Assembly: GCA_026702615.1 (NCBI GenBank)
Contig: JAPPBY010000011.1
Span: 1 to 64,000, forward strand
Length of the DNA: 64,000 nucleotides
DNA from: Chloroflexota bacterium
GTDB taxonomy: Bacteria; Chloroflexota; Dehalococcoidia; Tepidiformales; Tepidiformaceae
Direction of reading: 5' to 3'
A model generated the notes under the pieces. It had not been told where the DNA came from. It saw only the letters and a list, made by a program, of their open reading frames with translations, and did no database searches. Made by a program: the position numbers and the translations under genes. Shown here piece after piece: positions 24,725 to 35,388 of the stretch (positions are counted from its first letter, which is position 1; each line of letters opens with the position of its first letter).

Positions 24725-25876
24725 ATGGCGCCAAAACGTATCGCCGTCCTCGGCTCGACCGGATCCATCGGCCGCCAGACCATCGACGTGACCCGGCAGC
24801 TGCCGGAGTTCTTCGAGATCACTGCCCTGGCCGCCGGGCGGAACACCGCCCGCCTCGCCGAGCAGGTCGCCGACCTGCGTCCCCGCTACGTCTACGCCGC
24901 CCAGCGCGACGCCGCCCTCGACGACGCCATCGAGGCAGCCGGCTCCACCTGGCTCCCCATGGACGAGATGGCCGTCGCTGACGATGTCGACATCGTGCTC
25001 GCGGGCACGGGCGGCGCCGCCGGCCTCCTCCCCACGATCGCCGCGTTGGAGGCGGGCAAGCCCGTCGCCATCGCCAACAAGGAAGCGCTCGTAATGGCCG
25101 GGCACCTCATCCGCCGCGCCATGGTCGCCGGCGGCGGCGACCTCCGCCCCGTCGACAGCGAGCACTCCGCCATCTGGCAGTGCCTCTGGGGCGAGGAGGA
25201 GCACGGAATCCGCCGCATCATGCTCACCGCCAGCGGCGGCGCCTTCCGCGACCTCGACCCCGGTCAGCTCGCCGCCGTCACGCCCGCGCAGGCGCTCAAG
25301 CACCCCACCTGGAACATGGGCGACAAGATCACCGTCGACTGCGCCACCCTCATGAACAAGGGCATGGAGACCATCGAGGCGATGTGGCTCTTCGATGTGC
25401 CCATGGAGGCGGTCCAGGTCGTCCTCCACCGCGAGTCGATCGTCCACTCCCTCGTCGAGTTCAGCGACGGCAGCGTGAAGGCGCAGCTCGGCGTCCCCGA
25501 TATGCGCCTCCCCATCCAGTGCGCCCTCGCCTACCCGGAGCGCATGCCCGAGCCTCCCGCCCCCGCCCTCGACCTGGCCGTCGCTGGCCAGCTGACCTTC
25601 GGCGAGCCCGACATCTCGCGCTTCCCCTGCCTTGGCCTCGCGATGCAGTCCGGGCGCCTCGGCGGCACCTACCCCGCCGCCATGGCCGCCGCCGACGAAG
25701 TCGCCGTCGAGCGCTTCATGGCCGGTGAGGTCGGCTTTCTCGACATTCCCGGCATCATCGAGGGCGTGATGGAGCGGCACGAATCGACGCCCGATCCCGA
25801 TCTTGAGGCGGTCTTCGCCGCCGACCAGTGGGCGCGCACCGCGGCGGAGGTGGCTCCGGCGGGGGCCGGCGCGTGA
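24725..25876 (+). CDS. dxr: 1-deoxy-D-xylulose 5-phosphate reductoisomerase
   Basis: 383 residues. Converts DXP to MEP with NADPH, the committed step of the MEP isoprenoid pathway. NADPH-binding GSTGSIG at 10-16, AIANKEALV, the metal/substrate motif PVDSEHSA, SGGAFR, HPTWNMG and CATLMNKG are all present. ATG 24725 follows TACGAT by 6 nt (leaderless pattern). Its TGA overlaps the GTG of rseP. The dxr-rseP order is common in bacteria, next to lipid and cell-envelope genes. Confidence 0.97.
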   Translation: MAPKRIAVLGSTGSIGRQTIDVTRQLPEFFEITALAAGRNTARLAEQVADLRPRYVYAAQRDAALDDAIEAAGSTWLPMDEMAVADDVDIVLAGTGGAAGLLPTIAALEAGKPVAIANKEALVMAGHLIRRAMVAGGGDLRPVDSEHSAIWQCLWGEEEHGIRRIMLTASGGAFRDLDPGQLAAVTPAQALKHPTWNMGDKITVDCATLMNKGMETIEAMWLFDVPMEAVQVVLHRESIVHSLVEFSDGSVKAQLGVPDMRLPIQCALAYPERMPEPPAPALDLAVAGQLTFGEPDISRFPCLGLAMQSGRLGGTYPAAMAAADEVAVERFMAGEVGFLDIPGIIEGVMERHESTPDPDLEAVFAADQWARTAAEVAPAGAGA

Positions 25877-27063
25877 CCTTCCTCGCTGCCTTCGAGATCG
25901 TCGATGTCCTTCGCTCGGCGCTGATCTTCGCGGCCCTCCTTATTCCCCTCGTCGTCATCCATGAGCTCGGGCACTTCCTTGCGGCGAAGGCATTCCGCAT
26001 CAAGGTGCTCGAATTCGGCATCGGCTTCCCGCCCCGCATCAAGGGCCTGTCGTTCAGGCGCGGCGAGACCGAATACACCATCAACTGGCTCCCCATCGGC
26101 GGCTTCGTCCGGATGATGGGCGAGGAGGACCCCACCGACCCCCGCTCGCTCGCCGCTGCCGCGCCCTGGAAGCGCCTCACGGTCATGGCGGCGGGCGTGG
26201 TCATGAACGTCGCCCTCGCGCTGCTGCTCTTCACCGTCGGTTTCATGGCTCCGCGGGAACGCGCCCTCAACCTCGCGCAGGTCGCCGAGGTCATGCCCGA
26301 CTCCCCCGCCGCAATGGCGACCATCTCCGGCACGCTCCGCGATGGCACCGAGCCGGCGCAGGGCCTTCAGCCCGGCGATGTCGTGATGGAGGTGAACGGC
26401 CGCGAGGTCCGCAACGTCAGCGAGCTCATCTTCCACACACGCCGCTTCATCGGGGAGACGCAGACCTGGGTGATCTCGCGTGCGAACTCAACGCTCGAGG
26501 CCGAGCTCTACGCCCGCTGGCGGCCACCCGAAGGCCAGGGTCCGACCGGGATCAGGGTGGGCGCTCCCACCGTCTGCACCGACATCGACGACGACGGGAA
26601 CCCCATCGGCTGCCGCCAACGCTTCCCCTACACGGAGAACGTTGCGTACGTGCCCTGGGAGGCGGTCCCACGCGGCTGGCAGGCCATGATCGACGCCGTG
26701 GTCGTCACCAAGAACGAGATCCAGGTGCGGGTGAACGGCAGCACCGGCGCCGCTCCCGACCAGCCCCTCCTCTCCGGCCCCGTCGGCATCGCGAACACCA
26801 CCGGCGATATCGTCGAGCAGGCCGGCTGGCGCCCGCTGATCGAACTCGCCGCCCTCCTCAGCCTCTCCCTGGCGGTGTTCAACGCCCTGCCCATCCCCGC
26901 GCTCGATGGCGGCCGCATGGTCTTCGTCGTCGTCGAGATGCTGCGCGGTGGCCGCCGCATCTCCCCGGAGAAGGAGGGCTTCGTCCACTTCGTTGGATTC
27001 GCGGTGCTGCTGGCGGGCATCCTCGTCATAACGTTCTTCGACATCTCCCGCCTCATCACCTGA
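25873..27063 (+). CDS. rseP: RseP-like site-2 zinc metalloprotease
   Basis: 396 residues, M50 family intramembrane protease. Zinc-binding HELGH at 30-34 in the first helix, a PDZ domain (about 120-210; LQPGDVVMEVNGREV), and the second zinc motif NALPIPALDGGRM near 335-347 followed by C-terminal helices. In other bacteria it cleaves anti-sigma factors or signal-peptide remnants; its substrate here is unknown. A ~50-residue insertion with two Cys (VCTDIDDDGNPIGCRQRFP) follows the PDZ region. GTG start shares TG with the dxr stop. Confidence 0.93.
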   Translation: MTFLAAFEIVDVLRSALIFAALLIPLVVIHELGHFLAAKAFRIKVLEFGIGFPPRIKGLSFRRGETEYTINWLPIGGFVRMMGEEDPTDPRSLAAAAPWKRLTVMAAGVVMNVALALLLFTVGFMAPRERALNLAQVAEVMPDSPAAMATISGTLRDGTEPAQGLQPGDVVMEVNGREVRNVSELIFHTRRFIGETQTWVISRANSTLEAELYARWRPPEGQGPTGIRVGAPTVCTDIDDDGNPIGCRQRFPYTENVAYVPWEAVPRGWQAMIDAVVVTKNEIQVRVNGSTGAAPDQPLLSGPVGIANTTGDIVEQAGWRPLIELAALLSLSLAVFNALPIPALDGGRMVFVVVEMLRGGRRISPEKEGFVHFVGFAVLLAGILVITFFDISRLIT

Positions 27064-27073
27064 CGCGCCTGCC

Positions 27074-27355
27074 GTGCTCTTCGACGCCCTCTTCATCACG
27101 CTCTTCGTCATCGGGTGGCTGGCGACTGGATTCCTGCCCTGGCTCGCGCTGAGCGTTGCGACCCGCGGGAACGCTGGCTTCCGCTACCTGTTTCTGAGCA
27201 TGGCCGCGGCGGTGATCGGCGGTCTCGCCGTCCCCGTCTTCCGCGAGGACGGGCTCGGCCTCGTCCTGAGCTTCGTCGTAGCGCTCGCGTTCCCTACCCT
27301 GCTGCTGATGGCGCAGCGAGCTTCCCGCCGCTGGCAGCCTGGAGTCCGGGGATGA
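27074..27355 (+). CDS. Small three-helix membrane protein, unknown
   Basis: 93 residues from a GTG, ten bases after rseP. Three hydrophobic segments (about 4-26, 35-55, 62-82) with a basic C-terminus (QRASRRW). No family recognised. Tight spacing to rseP and to the next gene (4 bases) argues it is a real operon member. Confidence 0.6.
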   Translation: MLFDALFITLFVIGWLATGFLPWLALSVATRGNAGFRYLFLSMAAAVIGGLAVPVFREDGLGLVLSFVVALAFPTLLLMAQRASRRWQPGVRG

Positions 27356-27359
27356 CGCC

Positions 27360-28271
27360 ATGACCATTGCCCTCTCGACCATGTACGCCCAGCAGAAGCG
27401 CTTCGATAACGGCGCGGACTTCGCCCGGTACACCGCCGAGGCCGGCTACGACGCCATCGAAGTCTCCCACTCGACGTCCCCGGAGAAGCTCCGCGAAATC
27501 CTCGACAGCGGCATCCTGCCCGTGACCTCGATCCACCAGCCAGCCCCGCACGTCGAAGTGGACGGCGGCAAGAGCAACCACGATCTGAACCTCGCCTCGA
27601 CGAAGCGGAGCGAGCACGCTCGCGCGCTCAAGCACGCCCTCCGCAGCGTCGAGTGGGCGGCAGAGGCGGGCGCATCGGCCGTCGTCGTGCATCTTGGCGA
27701 GGTCGAGGGCTCCTTCTCCGGCACGACCGCCGAGCTCTACCGCCTCTTCCGGCAGCACAGCATCAGGGACAACCGCGCCGCCGAGGCCCGCGCCGAGATG
27801 GAGCAACGCCGCGCCGAGGCTGCCCCCGCGAACCTGGAGGCGGCCCGCGAGTCGTTGGAGCAGCTTGTCGAGGCGGCCCGTCCCCACGGCATTGTCATTG
27901 GCATCGAGAATCGCCTTGAGTACCACCAGATCCCCCTCCCCGCCGAGTCGATTGCCCTCATGGAGGGCTTCGCTCCCGACGAGGTCGGCCACTGGCACGA
28001 CACCGGTCACGCCGAGGTGCTCGACCGCCTCGGCTTCCTGCCCCACGGCGCCTGGTTTGACGAGCTCGGCGACCGCCTCGCCGGCGCGCACGTCCACGAC
28101 GTGCGCGGTGTCGTCGACCACCGCGCGCCTGGCACGGCCCAGCTCGACTGGGAGATGGTCGCAGGCGGCCTCACCTCGCTCGATGCCATCACCCTCGAGA
28201 TCGACCAGCGCGAGACAGATGACGACGTCCGCGCCGCGCCCGCCTTCCTCCGATCGGTCGGTCTCGGCTAG
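27360..28271 (+). CDS. Sugar phosphate isomerase/epimerase-like TIM-barrel protein
   Basis: 303 residues with the AP-endonuclease-2/xylose-isomerase-like barrel pattern: AEAGYDAIEVS, ILPVTSIHQPAP, AGASAVVVHLGEV, IGIENRLEYHQIP, VGHWHDTGHAEV, AGAHVHDVRGVVDH and ITLEID. His, Glu and Asp residues at strand ends could bind a divalent metal. Members act on sugars, inositols or DNA; the substrate here is unknown. The stop overlaps the convergent nadC stop by 4 nt. Confidence 0.8.
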   Translation: MTIALSTMYAQQKRFDNGADFARYTAEAGYDAIEVSHSTSPEKLREILDSGILPVTSIHQPAPHVEVDGGKSNHDLNLASTKRSEHARALKHALRSVEWAAEAGASAVVVHLGEVEGSFSGTTAELYRLFRQHSIRDNRAAEARAEMEQRRAEAAPANLEAARESLEQLVEAARPHGIVIGIENRLEYHQIPLPAESIALMEGFAPDEVGHWHDTGHAEVLDRLGFLPHGAWFDELGDRLAGAHVHDVRGVVDHRAPGTAQLDWEMVAGGLTSLDAITLEIDQRETDDDVRAAPAFLRSVGLG

Positions 28272-29140
28272 CCGCCCTGATCCTCGAAGTCGATATCGAG
28301 CGCGATGTCCAGTGCGGGTGCGCTGTGCGTCAGCGCCCCTGAGGAGATGGCGTCCACGCCCGTCTCCGCGATCTCCGCGACCCGCTCCAGCGTGATGCCG
28401 CCGCTCGCTTCCAGCCTCGCCCGCCCCGCGACGATGGCGACCGCCTCGCGCAGCTGCCCGGTCGTCATGTTGTCGAGCAGAATCCACTCCGGTTTCGCGT
28501 CGAGCGCACCCGGGAGCTCCTCGAGCGCGTCCACCTCGATCTCGACCGGCGTTTCCGGTGCGTGCTGCCGGATGGTCGCCACAGCCTGCGCGAGCGTCTT
28601 GCCCTGGCGTGCGAGCGCCTCCCGGTGGTTGTCCTTGATCATCCCCATCACGGCGAGGTCGCGCCGGTGGTTCGCCCCGCCCCCGCAGCGCACCGCGTAC
28701 TTCTCCAGGTCTCGGAGCCCCGGCGTGGTCTTCCGTGTGTCGAGGATGACGCAGTCCGTTCCTTTGGCTGACTCTACATAACGACTTGTGATCGACGCGA
28801 CCCCCGAGAGCCGCTGCACGAAGTTCAGCGCCGTCCGCTCCCCCGACAGGATCGCCCGGGCTGGACCTTCCACGCTTGCGAGAACCGTCCCTCCCTCGAC
28901 CTCGTCCCCGTCCCCCACATGAGCCTCGAAGGCAGTCCCCTCGTCCAGCGTCGTGAAGACGTACCGGGCCACGACAAGCCCGCAGACCACCCCCGCCTCC
29001 CGCGCCACCAGCCGCCCCCGCGCGGCGAGCCCCGGCTCCACCACCGCCTGCGTCGTGACGTCGTCGCCGGCTCGATCCTCCGAAAGCGCCGTTCGCACGG
29101 CCGCGAGGATGGCTCCTACCTGGGGAGGTTCAACCAACAC
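28268..29140 (-). CDS. nadC: Nicotinate-nucleotide pyrophosphorylase (carboxylating)
   Basis: 290 residues. Converts quinolinate and PRPP to nicotinate mononucleotide in de novo NAD synthesis. Family motifs: SGERTALNFVQRLSG, ILDTRKTTPGLRDLEKYAV, GGGANHR, IKDNH, IEVEVD-like IEIEVDALEE, LLDNM, EASGGITL and SSGALTHSAP. It overlaps the end of nadB by 11 nt, so the two are coupled. nadA (quinolinate synthase) is not in the window. Confidence 0.97.
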   Translation of the reverse strand: MLVEPPQVGAILAAVRTALSEDRAGDDVTTQAVVEPGLAARGRLVAREAGVVCGLVVARYVFTTLDEGTAFEAHVGDGDEVEGGTVLASVEGPARAILSGERTALNFVQRLSGVASITSRYVESAKGTDCVILDTRKTTPGLRDLEKYAVRCGGGANHRRDLAVMGMIKDNHREALARQGKTLAQAVATIRQHAPETPVEIEVDALEELPGALDAKPEWILLDNMTTGQLREAVAIVAGRARLEASGGITLERVAEIAETGVDAISSGALTHSAPALDIALDIDFEDQGG

Positions 29141-30674
29141 GGCGGAACACCTGCTGCCGCTTCCAGCGCTCGTCGTCCCGCCCGGGGAAGTCCGTGCGGA
29201 AATGGGCGCCCCGGCTCTCCTCGCGCCTGAGCGCCGCCGTCAGCAGCAGCTCCGCGAAGACCCCTAGCCAGCGCCGCTCGTGCCCCTCCCGTGAGGGCTC
29301 CGGTTCGCCCTCGGGCCATCCGTCGATCGCGTCGAGTCCCTCCTGGAGCGCCTCGCCCGAGCGCTCGATTCCGGCGTGCTCCCAGAGCAGGCGCTGGACG
29401 GCCGCGTGGTCGGGAGGCGCTGTGCTTCCCGCTGCGAACGGTGTCGAGTCCGGGCAGGGTTCCATCGCCCCGCCCATCCCCTCCGCGATGTGCTCGATCG
29501 CGCGCTTTGCGAACACCACGGTTTCCAGCAGGGAGTTGCTTGCCAGCCGGTTCGCCCCGTGGACGCCCGTCGCAGCGGTCTCCCCGCAGGCGTAGAGGCC
29601 TGCCACCGTCGTGCGCGCCCACGAGTCCGTGCGCACGCCGCCCATGAGGTAGTGCGCGGCGGGGGCGACCGGTACCGGGTCGCGACGCAGGTCGACCCCG
29701 CGCTCGCGGCAGAAGGCCGCGATCCCCGGGAACCGCTCGATCGGGTCCACGCGCTCCAGCGCGCTGCAGTCGAGCCAGACGTGGTCGGAGACCGCTCCCC
29801 GCATCTCCGCGACCATTGCCCGCGCGACCACGTCGCGAGGCGCGAGGTCGCCAAGCTCGTGGTAGCGCGGCATGAACGCCTCGCCCCCGTCGTTGCGCAG
29901 CACCGCCCCCTCCCCCCGCAGCGCCTCCGAGATCAGGAACGGCGGCGCTCCCGGCCGGCGAAAGGCCGTCGGGTGGAACTGGTAGAACTCGAGGTCGGTC
30001 ACCTCCGCCCCGGCGTCGAAGGCGAGGGCGATGCCGTCGCCCGTGGCTACTGGTGGATTCGTCGTGTGCGAGAAGGCCGCCCCCGCCCCGCCCGTCGCCA
30101 GCACCACCGCGTCCGACTCGAAGACGCAGTCCGTTCCGTCGCCCTGATCGAGGGCGCGAACCCCCACGGTCTTGCCGTTCTCCAGCAAAACCTCGGTCGC
30201 CAGCGTGTGCTCGCGGACGGTTATTCGGCCGCTCTCGACCTGCTCCGCGAGCGCGGTCGTGATGGCCGCCCCGGTGCGGTCGCCGCGAGCGTGCAGAACG
30301 CGCGCGTTCCGGTGCGCTCCCTCGCGCCCGAACGCGCGGTTCGCCCCCTCGTTGTCAAAGCTGACCCCGTACCGTTCGAGGTCGCGGATGCGTCGTGGTG
30401 CGCTCTCCACCAGGATGCGCGCCATCTCCTCGTCGACGAGCCCCGCGCCCGCCGCGATCGTGTCCTTGAGGTGTTGCTCGGTGGAGTCGTCCGGGCCGAT
30501 CGCGGCGGCGATGCCGCCCTGGGCGTGGCGCGTGCTGCCCTCGTGCAGCTCCCCCTTGGTGACGAGGAGCACGGGACCCAGCGCGCTTGCTTCGAGCGCG
30601 GCGAAGAGGCCCGCCATGCCGCTCCCGACCACGATCGCCCGGTACCGCCCATCCGCTCCTGGGGGATCGCTCAC
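29130..30674 (-). CDS. nadB: L-aspartate oxidase
   Basis: 514 residues, FAD-dependent; oxidises aspartate to iminoaspartate. N-terminal FAD motif GSGMAGL (17-23), STRHAQGGIAAA, RTGAAITTAL, TGGAGAAFSHTTNP, EFYQFHPTAF, AAHYLMGGVRTD, CGETAATGVHGANRLASNSLLE. The frame is open upstream, but the GTG at 30674 begins the first FAD strand and gives the usual family length. TACACT ends 7 nt before this GTG, so the message may be leaderless. A perfect palindrome overlaps that -10. Confidence 0.95.
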   Translation of the reverse strand: MSDPPGADGRYRAIVVGSGMAGLFAALEASALGPVLLVTKGELHEGSTRHAQGGIAAAIGPDDSTEQHLKDTIAAGAGLVDEEMARILVESAPRRIRDLERYGVSFDNEGANRAFGREGAHRNARVLHARGDRTGAAITTALAEQVESGRITVREHTLATEVLLENGKTVGVRALDQGDGTDCVFESDAVVLATGGAGAAFSHTTNPPVATGDGIALAFDAGAEVTDLEFYQFHPTAFRRPGAPPFLISEALRGEGAVLRNDGGEAFMPRYHELGDLAPRDVVARAMVAEMRGAVSDHVWLDCSALERVDPIERFPGIAAFCRERGVDLRRDPVPVAPAAHYLMGGVRTDSWARTTVAGLYACGETAATGVHGANRLASNSLLETVVFAKRAIEHIAEGMGGAMEPCPDSTPFAAGSTAPPDHAAVQRLLWEHAGIERSGEALQEGLDAIDGWPEGEPEPSREGHERRWLGVFAELLLTAALRREESRGAHFRTDFPGRDDERWKRQQVFRRVG

Positions 30675-30682
30675 GCGACTTA

Positions 30683-30697
30683 GTGTACGTCGTACAC
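30683..30697. promoter_or_regulatory. nadB: Perfect 15-bp palindrome over the nadB -10
   Basis: GTGTACG-T-CGTACAC overlaps the TACACT -10 hexamer of nadB (30687-30682 on the minus strand) and lies 9-23 bp upstream of its GTG. A repressor binding here would block the promoter. The gene content (NAD synthesis) suggests an NAD-responsive repressor, but no known consensus is matched with confidence. Confidence 0.6.
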
Positions 30698-30758
30698 GAA
30701 GTCCCCGCGACGCGCGCCAGTGGCCCTGCCAGTCGCCCGAATCGTGCGCCGCCGTACA

Positions 30759-31267
30759 ATGCCAAGGGTGGCGATCCATCCAATCCGGCGCGCCGGCGAC
30801 CCCGTCCTCCGGCAGAAAGCAAGGCGCGTCCGTGTGCGCGATTCGAGCATCCCGCAGCTCATTGAGGACATGTTCGAAACGATGTACGACGCCCCCGGCG
30901 TGGGCCTCGCCGCGCCCCAGATCGGCATCCCCCTCCAGGTGATCGTGCTCGACACGCCGCCGGCCGAGCCCTTCGCCTTGCTTAACCCACAGATCATCAA
31001 GCGCTCGGGGGAACGCCAGCTTCACGAAGGCTGCCTCTCCGTGCCGGGCTTCCGCGGCGAGATCACGCGTTCGGTGAAGGTCCTGGTCAAAGGTATCGAC
31101 CCTACCACCGGGAGGGAGGTCCGCATCCGCGCCGAAGACGACCTCCTCGCCGAGGCCCTCGAGCACGAGATCGACCACCTCAACGGCATCCTCTACATCG
31201 ACTACCTCGACAGCCCCGACGCGCTTGTCCGCATCGACGCCGCACCGGAGGAAGTGGAGGAAGGGGC

Positions 31268-31271
<4 letters not shown>
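30759..31271 (+). CDS. def: Peptide deformylase
   Basis: About 170 residues. Removes the N-formyl group from new proteins. Three signature motifs are intact: GVGLAAPQ (47-54), EGCLSVP with metal-binding Cys92, and HEIDH (136-140). ATG 30759 is one start; GTG 30768 is equally likely because TACAAT (30755-30760) ends exactly 7 nt before it, which would make it leaderless and would make the ATG part of the promoter. The C-terminus (APEEVEEGA) overlaps the next gene. Confidence 0.96.
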
Positions 31272-33096
<1,825 letters not shown>

Positions 33097-33100
33097 GCCG

Positions 33101-33958
33101 ATGGCCGGCTTCCGCGTCTCCCCGCCCAGCATCCACCCCGAGGCGGAGCGCTCGTCGCGCCCGCCCGCCGGTTCTGCCGGCTCCGTCGATGCCCATCGCC
33201 AGATGACGTTCGTCCTTGGCGACACGGTCGACCTCGTCCTGGATGGCCTGCGCCTCGAATCGGCCGTCGCGAGCGAGGCAGGGGGCTCGCGCTACCGCAA
33301 CGTTGCCGTCGCCGCCCTGCTGGCGACCGGTTCGCGCTCGTGGAGCGCCCGGCTTGAGGCCCTGCACGCCATCGAGTCGGGCGCGTACGCGGCGGCCGTG
33401 CCGCTCGTCGCATCGGCCGCCGATCACGAGGCCGCCTGCGTGGCGCTCCTCGCAGATGGTGCTGCCGCCTGGCAAGACCTGCTCGATGCGGACGGCGTGA
33501 GCGACATGCCCGAAGCGCACGCGACCCAGCTCTCCCTCGGCGAGCCGCCGCGAGAAGCCGAACTCCCGCAACTCCTCGCGAATGTGCGCGACGCGACCCA
33601 GGCCCTCGCGCAGCCCTCGCCGGGCGCGACCCTGCTGCTCACCGGCGGTGAGAGCGGCCCTGGCAGGCTCTCTGTCACCTTTGCCGACCGTGACTTCCAC
33701 ATGGCTCTCGCCGAGCTGACGAGTGGCTGGCTGTTGGCGCTCGGCGTCGCGAAAGTCGAGCTGCTTCTCGAAGCGGGTGACGTCCTTCCCATCGCTGACC
33801 CCGAGGCGCTGACGCGCTGGGCCCGCTCAGCGCGCCGCGAACTGGACGAACCCCGCCGCTGCCGCATCGAACGCCGCGGCATTAGCGGGGTCGAGCGCTT
33901 CGTCGTCGAGAACTGGCGGCGCGCCCCCGCCGGCGCCGTGCGACGCATCGTCCTGTAG
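33101..33958 (+). CDS. Unknown conserved-looking protein downstream of eno
   Basis: 285 residues from an ATG 5 bases after the eno stop. No family recognised. Ala-rich, soluble; the first half contains DTVDLVLDGLRLESAVA and two helical stretches, the second half has a compact alpha/beta stretch (GRLSVTFADRDFHMALAELTSG) ending in a basic tail. The codon pattern matches neighbouring genes and the spacing indicates an operon with eno. Confidence 0.6.
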   Translation: MAGFRVSPPSIHPEAERSSRPPAGSAGSVDAHRQMTFVLGDTVDLVLDGLRLESAVASEAGGSRYRNVAVAALLATGSRSWSARLEALHAIESGAYAAAVPLVASAADHEAACVALLADGAAAWQDLLDADGVSDMPEAHATQLSLGEPPREAELPQLLANVRDATQALAQPSPGATLLLTGGESGPGRLSVTFADRDFHMALAELTSGWLLALGVAKVELLLEAGDVLPIADPEALTRWARSARRELDEPRRCRIERRGISGVERFVVENWRRAPAGAVRRIVL

Positions 33959-33984
33959 CGACCGCGGCGCGTACGATTTCCCCG

Positions 33985-34404
33985 ATGGCGCGCTCCCTCC
34001 CGGTCCTCCTGCTCGCGGCCCTGCTTGGCCTGCTGGCCCTCGCCTGCGATGACGGGCCGCCCCCGGACCCCGTTGCCGACGAGGAGTACCTCGCTGTCAT
34101 GTGCGTGAACCTCGACCGTTTCTCCGATGCGGTCATCGAGGCGACCGTGGAAGCGGAAATCGCAGAGGTCATTGAGGACTTCGTCAAGGAGCTTGAGGCG
34201 GTTGAGCCGCCTGCCGATCTGCGCGACTTCCACGAGGCGTTCATCGACTACCTGGAGGAGGCGGTCGACGACCCCACCAGCCCGCTCGTGCTCGCGCCTC
34301 CCCTTCCCGACCACGATGTGCGGGAGCGGCTGGCGGACAAGGAGCGCTCCGTGGAGGAGTGCCGCGAGCCCACGTTCTTCAGCGGTTCGCAGGCGGACCA
34401 GTAG
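33985..34404 (+). CDS. Small lipoprotein, unknown
   Basis: 139 residues with a lipoprotein signal (LLGLLALAC, Cys21) followed by an acidic, helical domain (ATVEAEIAEVIEDFVKEL ... PPADLRDFHEAFIDYLEEA). Likely anchored on the outer face of the membrane. TACGAT ends 7 nt before the ATG, so the gene looks leaderless, with its own promoter just after the preceding gene. Function unknown. Confidence 0.7.
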   Translation: MARSLPVLLLAALLGLLALACDDGPPPDPVADEEYLAVMCVNLDRFSDAVIEATVEAEIAEVIEDFVKELEAVEPPADLRDFHEAFIDYLEEAVDDPTSPLVLAPPLPDHDVRERLADKERSVEECREPTFFSGSQADQ

Positions 34405-34455
34405 CGGCTCGCGCGTATACTGAAGTCGCCAAGCAGCCCCGAGGAGTACCCGCCG

Positions 34456-35388
34456 ATGTCCACGCCCTATGCCTACTTCCAAGGTCAGATCGTTCCCCTG
34501 GAGGAGGCCAAGGTGGGTGTGATGACCCACGCCTTCAACTACGGAACGGCGGTCTTCGAGGGCATCCGCGGCAACTGGAATGCGGACGACGGCTGCCTCT
34601 ACCTCTTCCGCGTACGCGAGCACTACGAGCGCCTCGCCCAGAGCAGCCACATCCTCGGGCTGGAGATGAACGAGGAGATCGACCGCCTTTGCGACCTCAC
34701 CGTCGAGATCGTCGAGCGCAGCGGCTATGAAGAGGACGTCTACATCCGCCCGATGGTCTATCTCAGCTCCGAGGTGTTGGGCGTGCGCCTGCACGGCCTC
34801 GAGAGCGACATCCTCATCTTCATCGCCCCCTTCGGCCCCTATCTCGATATCGACAAGGGCGCCCGCTGCCACACCAGCAGCTGGCGGCGCGTCGACGATA
34901 CCGGCATCCCGCCCCGCGCCAAGGTGACGGGCATCTACGTGAACAGCGCCCTCGCCAAGTCCGAGGCCGAGCTGAACGGCTTCGACGAGGCCATCGTCCT
35001 CAACTCCGACGGGCACGTCTCCGAGGGCAGTGGCGAGAACATCTTCATCGTGCGCAACGGCGCCATCATCACGCCCCCGCCCTCCGATAACGTCCTCGAG
35101 GGCATCACTGCCGCCACCGTCGTCGAGCTCGCCGCCAACGAGCTCGGCATCGAGACCGTCGAGCGGTCCATCGACCGTTCCGAGCTCTACATCGCCGACG
35201 AGGTGTTCATGACGGGCACCGCCGCTCACCTCACACCTGTGACCGAGATAGACCGCCGAGTGGTCAAGGGAGGAGAGCCGGGCCCCATCACGAGGGAGCT
35301 CTCCCGGCTCTTCTTCGATGCCATTCGCGGCAAGAGCGAGAAGTATCGCCAGTGGTGCACCCCGGCACGCGTGCGGGTGGCGTCGTAG
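34456..35388 (+). CDS. ilvE: Branched-chain amino acid aminotransferase
   Basis: 310 residues, class IV PLP aminotransferase; transfers the amino group in the last step of Val/Ile/Leu synthesis. PLP-binding Lys in RAKVTGIYVNSALAK (about residue 156), GFDEAIVLNSDGHVSEGSGENIF, and DEVFMTGTAAHLTPV. A TATACT -10 lies at 34417-34422 and GAGGAG precedes the ATG, so this gene has an ordinary leader. The 3' end overlaps the next gene by 37 nt. Confidence 0.95.
   Translation: MSTPYAYFQGQIVPLEEAKVGVMTHAFNYGTAVFEGIRGNWNADDGCLYLFRVREHYERLAQSSHILGLEMNEEIDRLCDLTVEIVERSGYEEDVYIRPMVYLSSEVLGVRLHGLESDILIFIAPFGPYLDIDKGARCHTSSWRRVDDTGIPPRAKVTGIYVNSALAKSEAELNGFDEAIVLNSDGHVSEGSGENIFIVRNGAIITPPPSDNVLEGITAATVVELAANELGIETVERSIDRSELYIADEVFMTGTAAHLTPVTEIDRRVVKGGEPGPITRELSRLFFDAIRGKSEKYRQWCTPARVRVAS

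Noticed and set aside
30675-31178. A 168-codon N-terminal extension of nadB
   Set aside because: It is antisense to def and upstream of the FAD-binding strand; the GTG at 30674 gives normal length.
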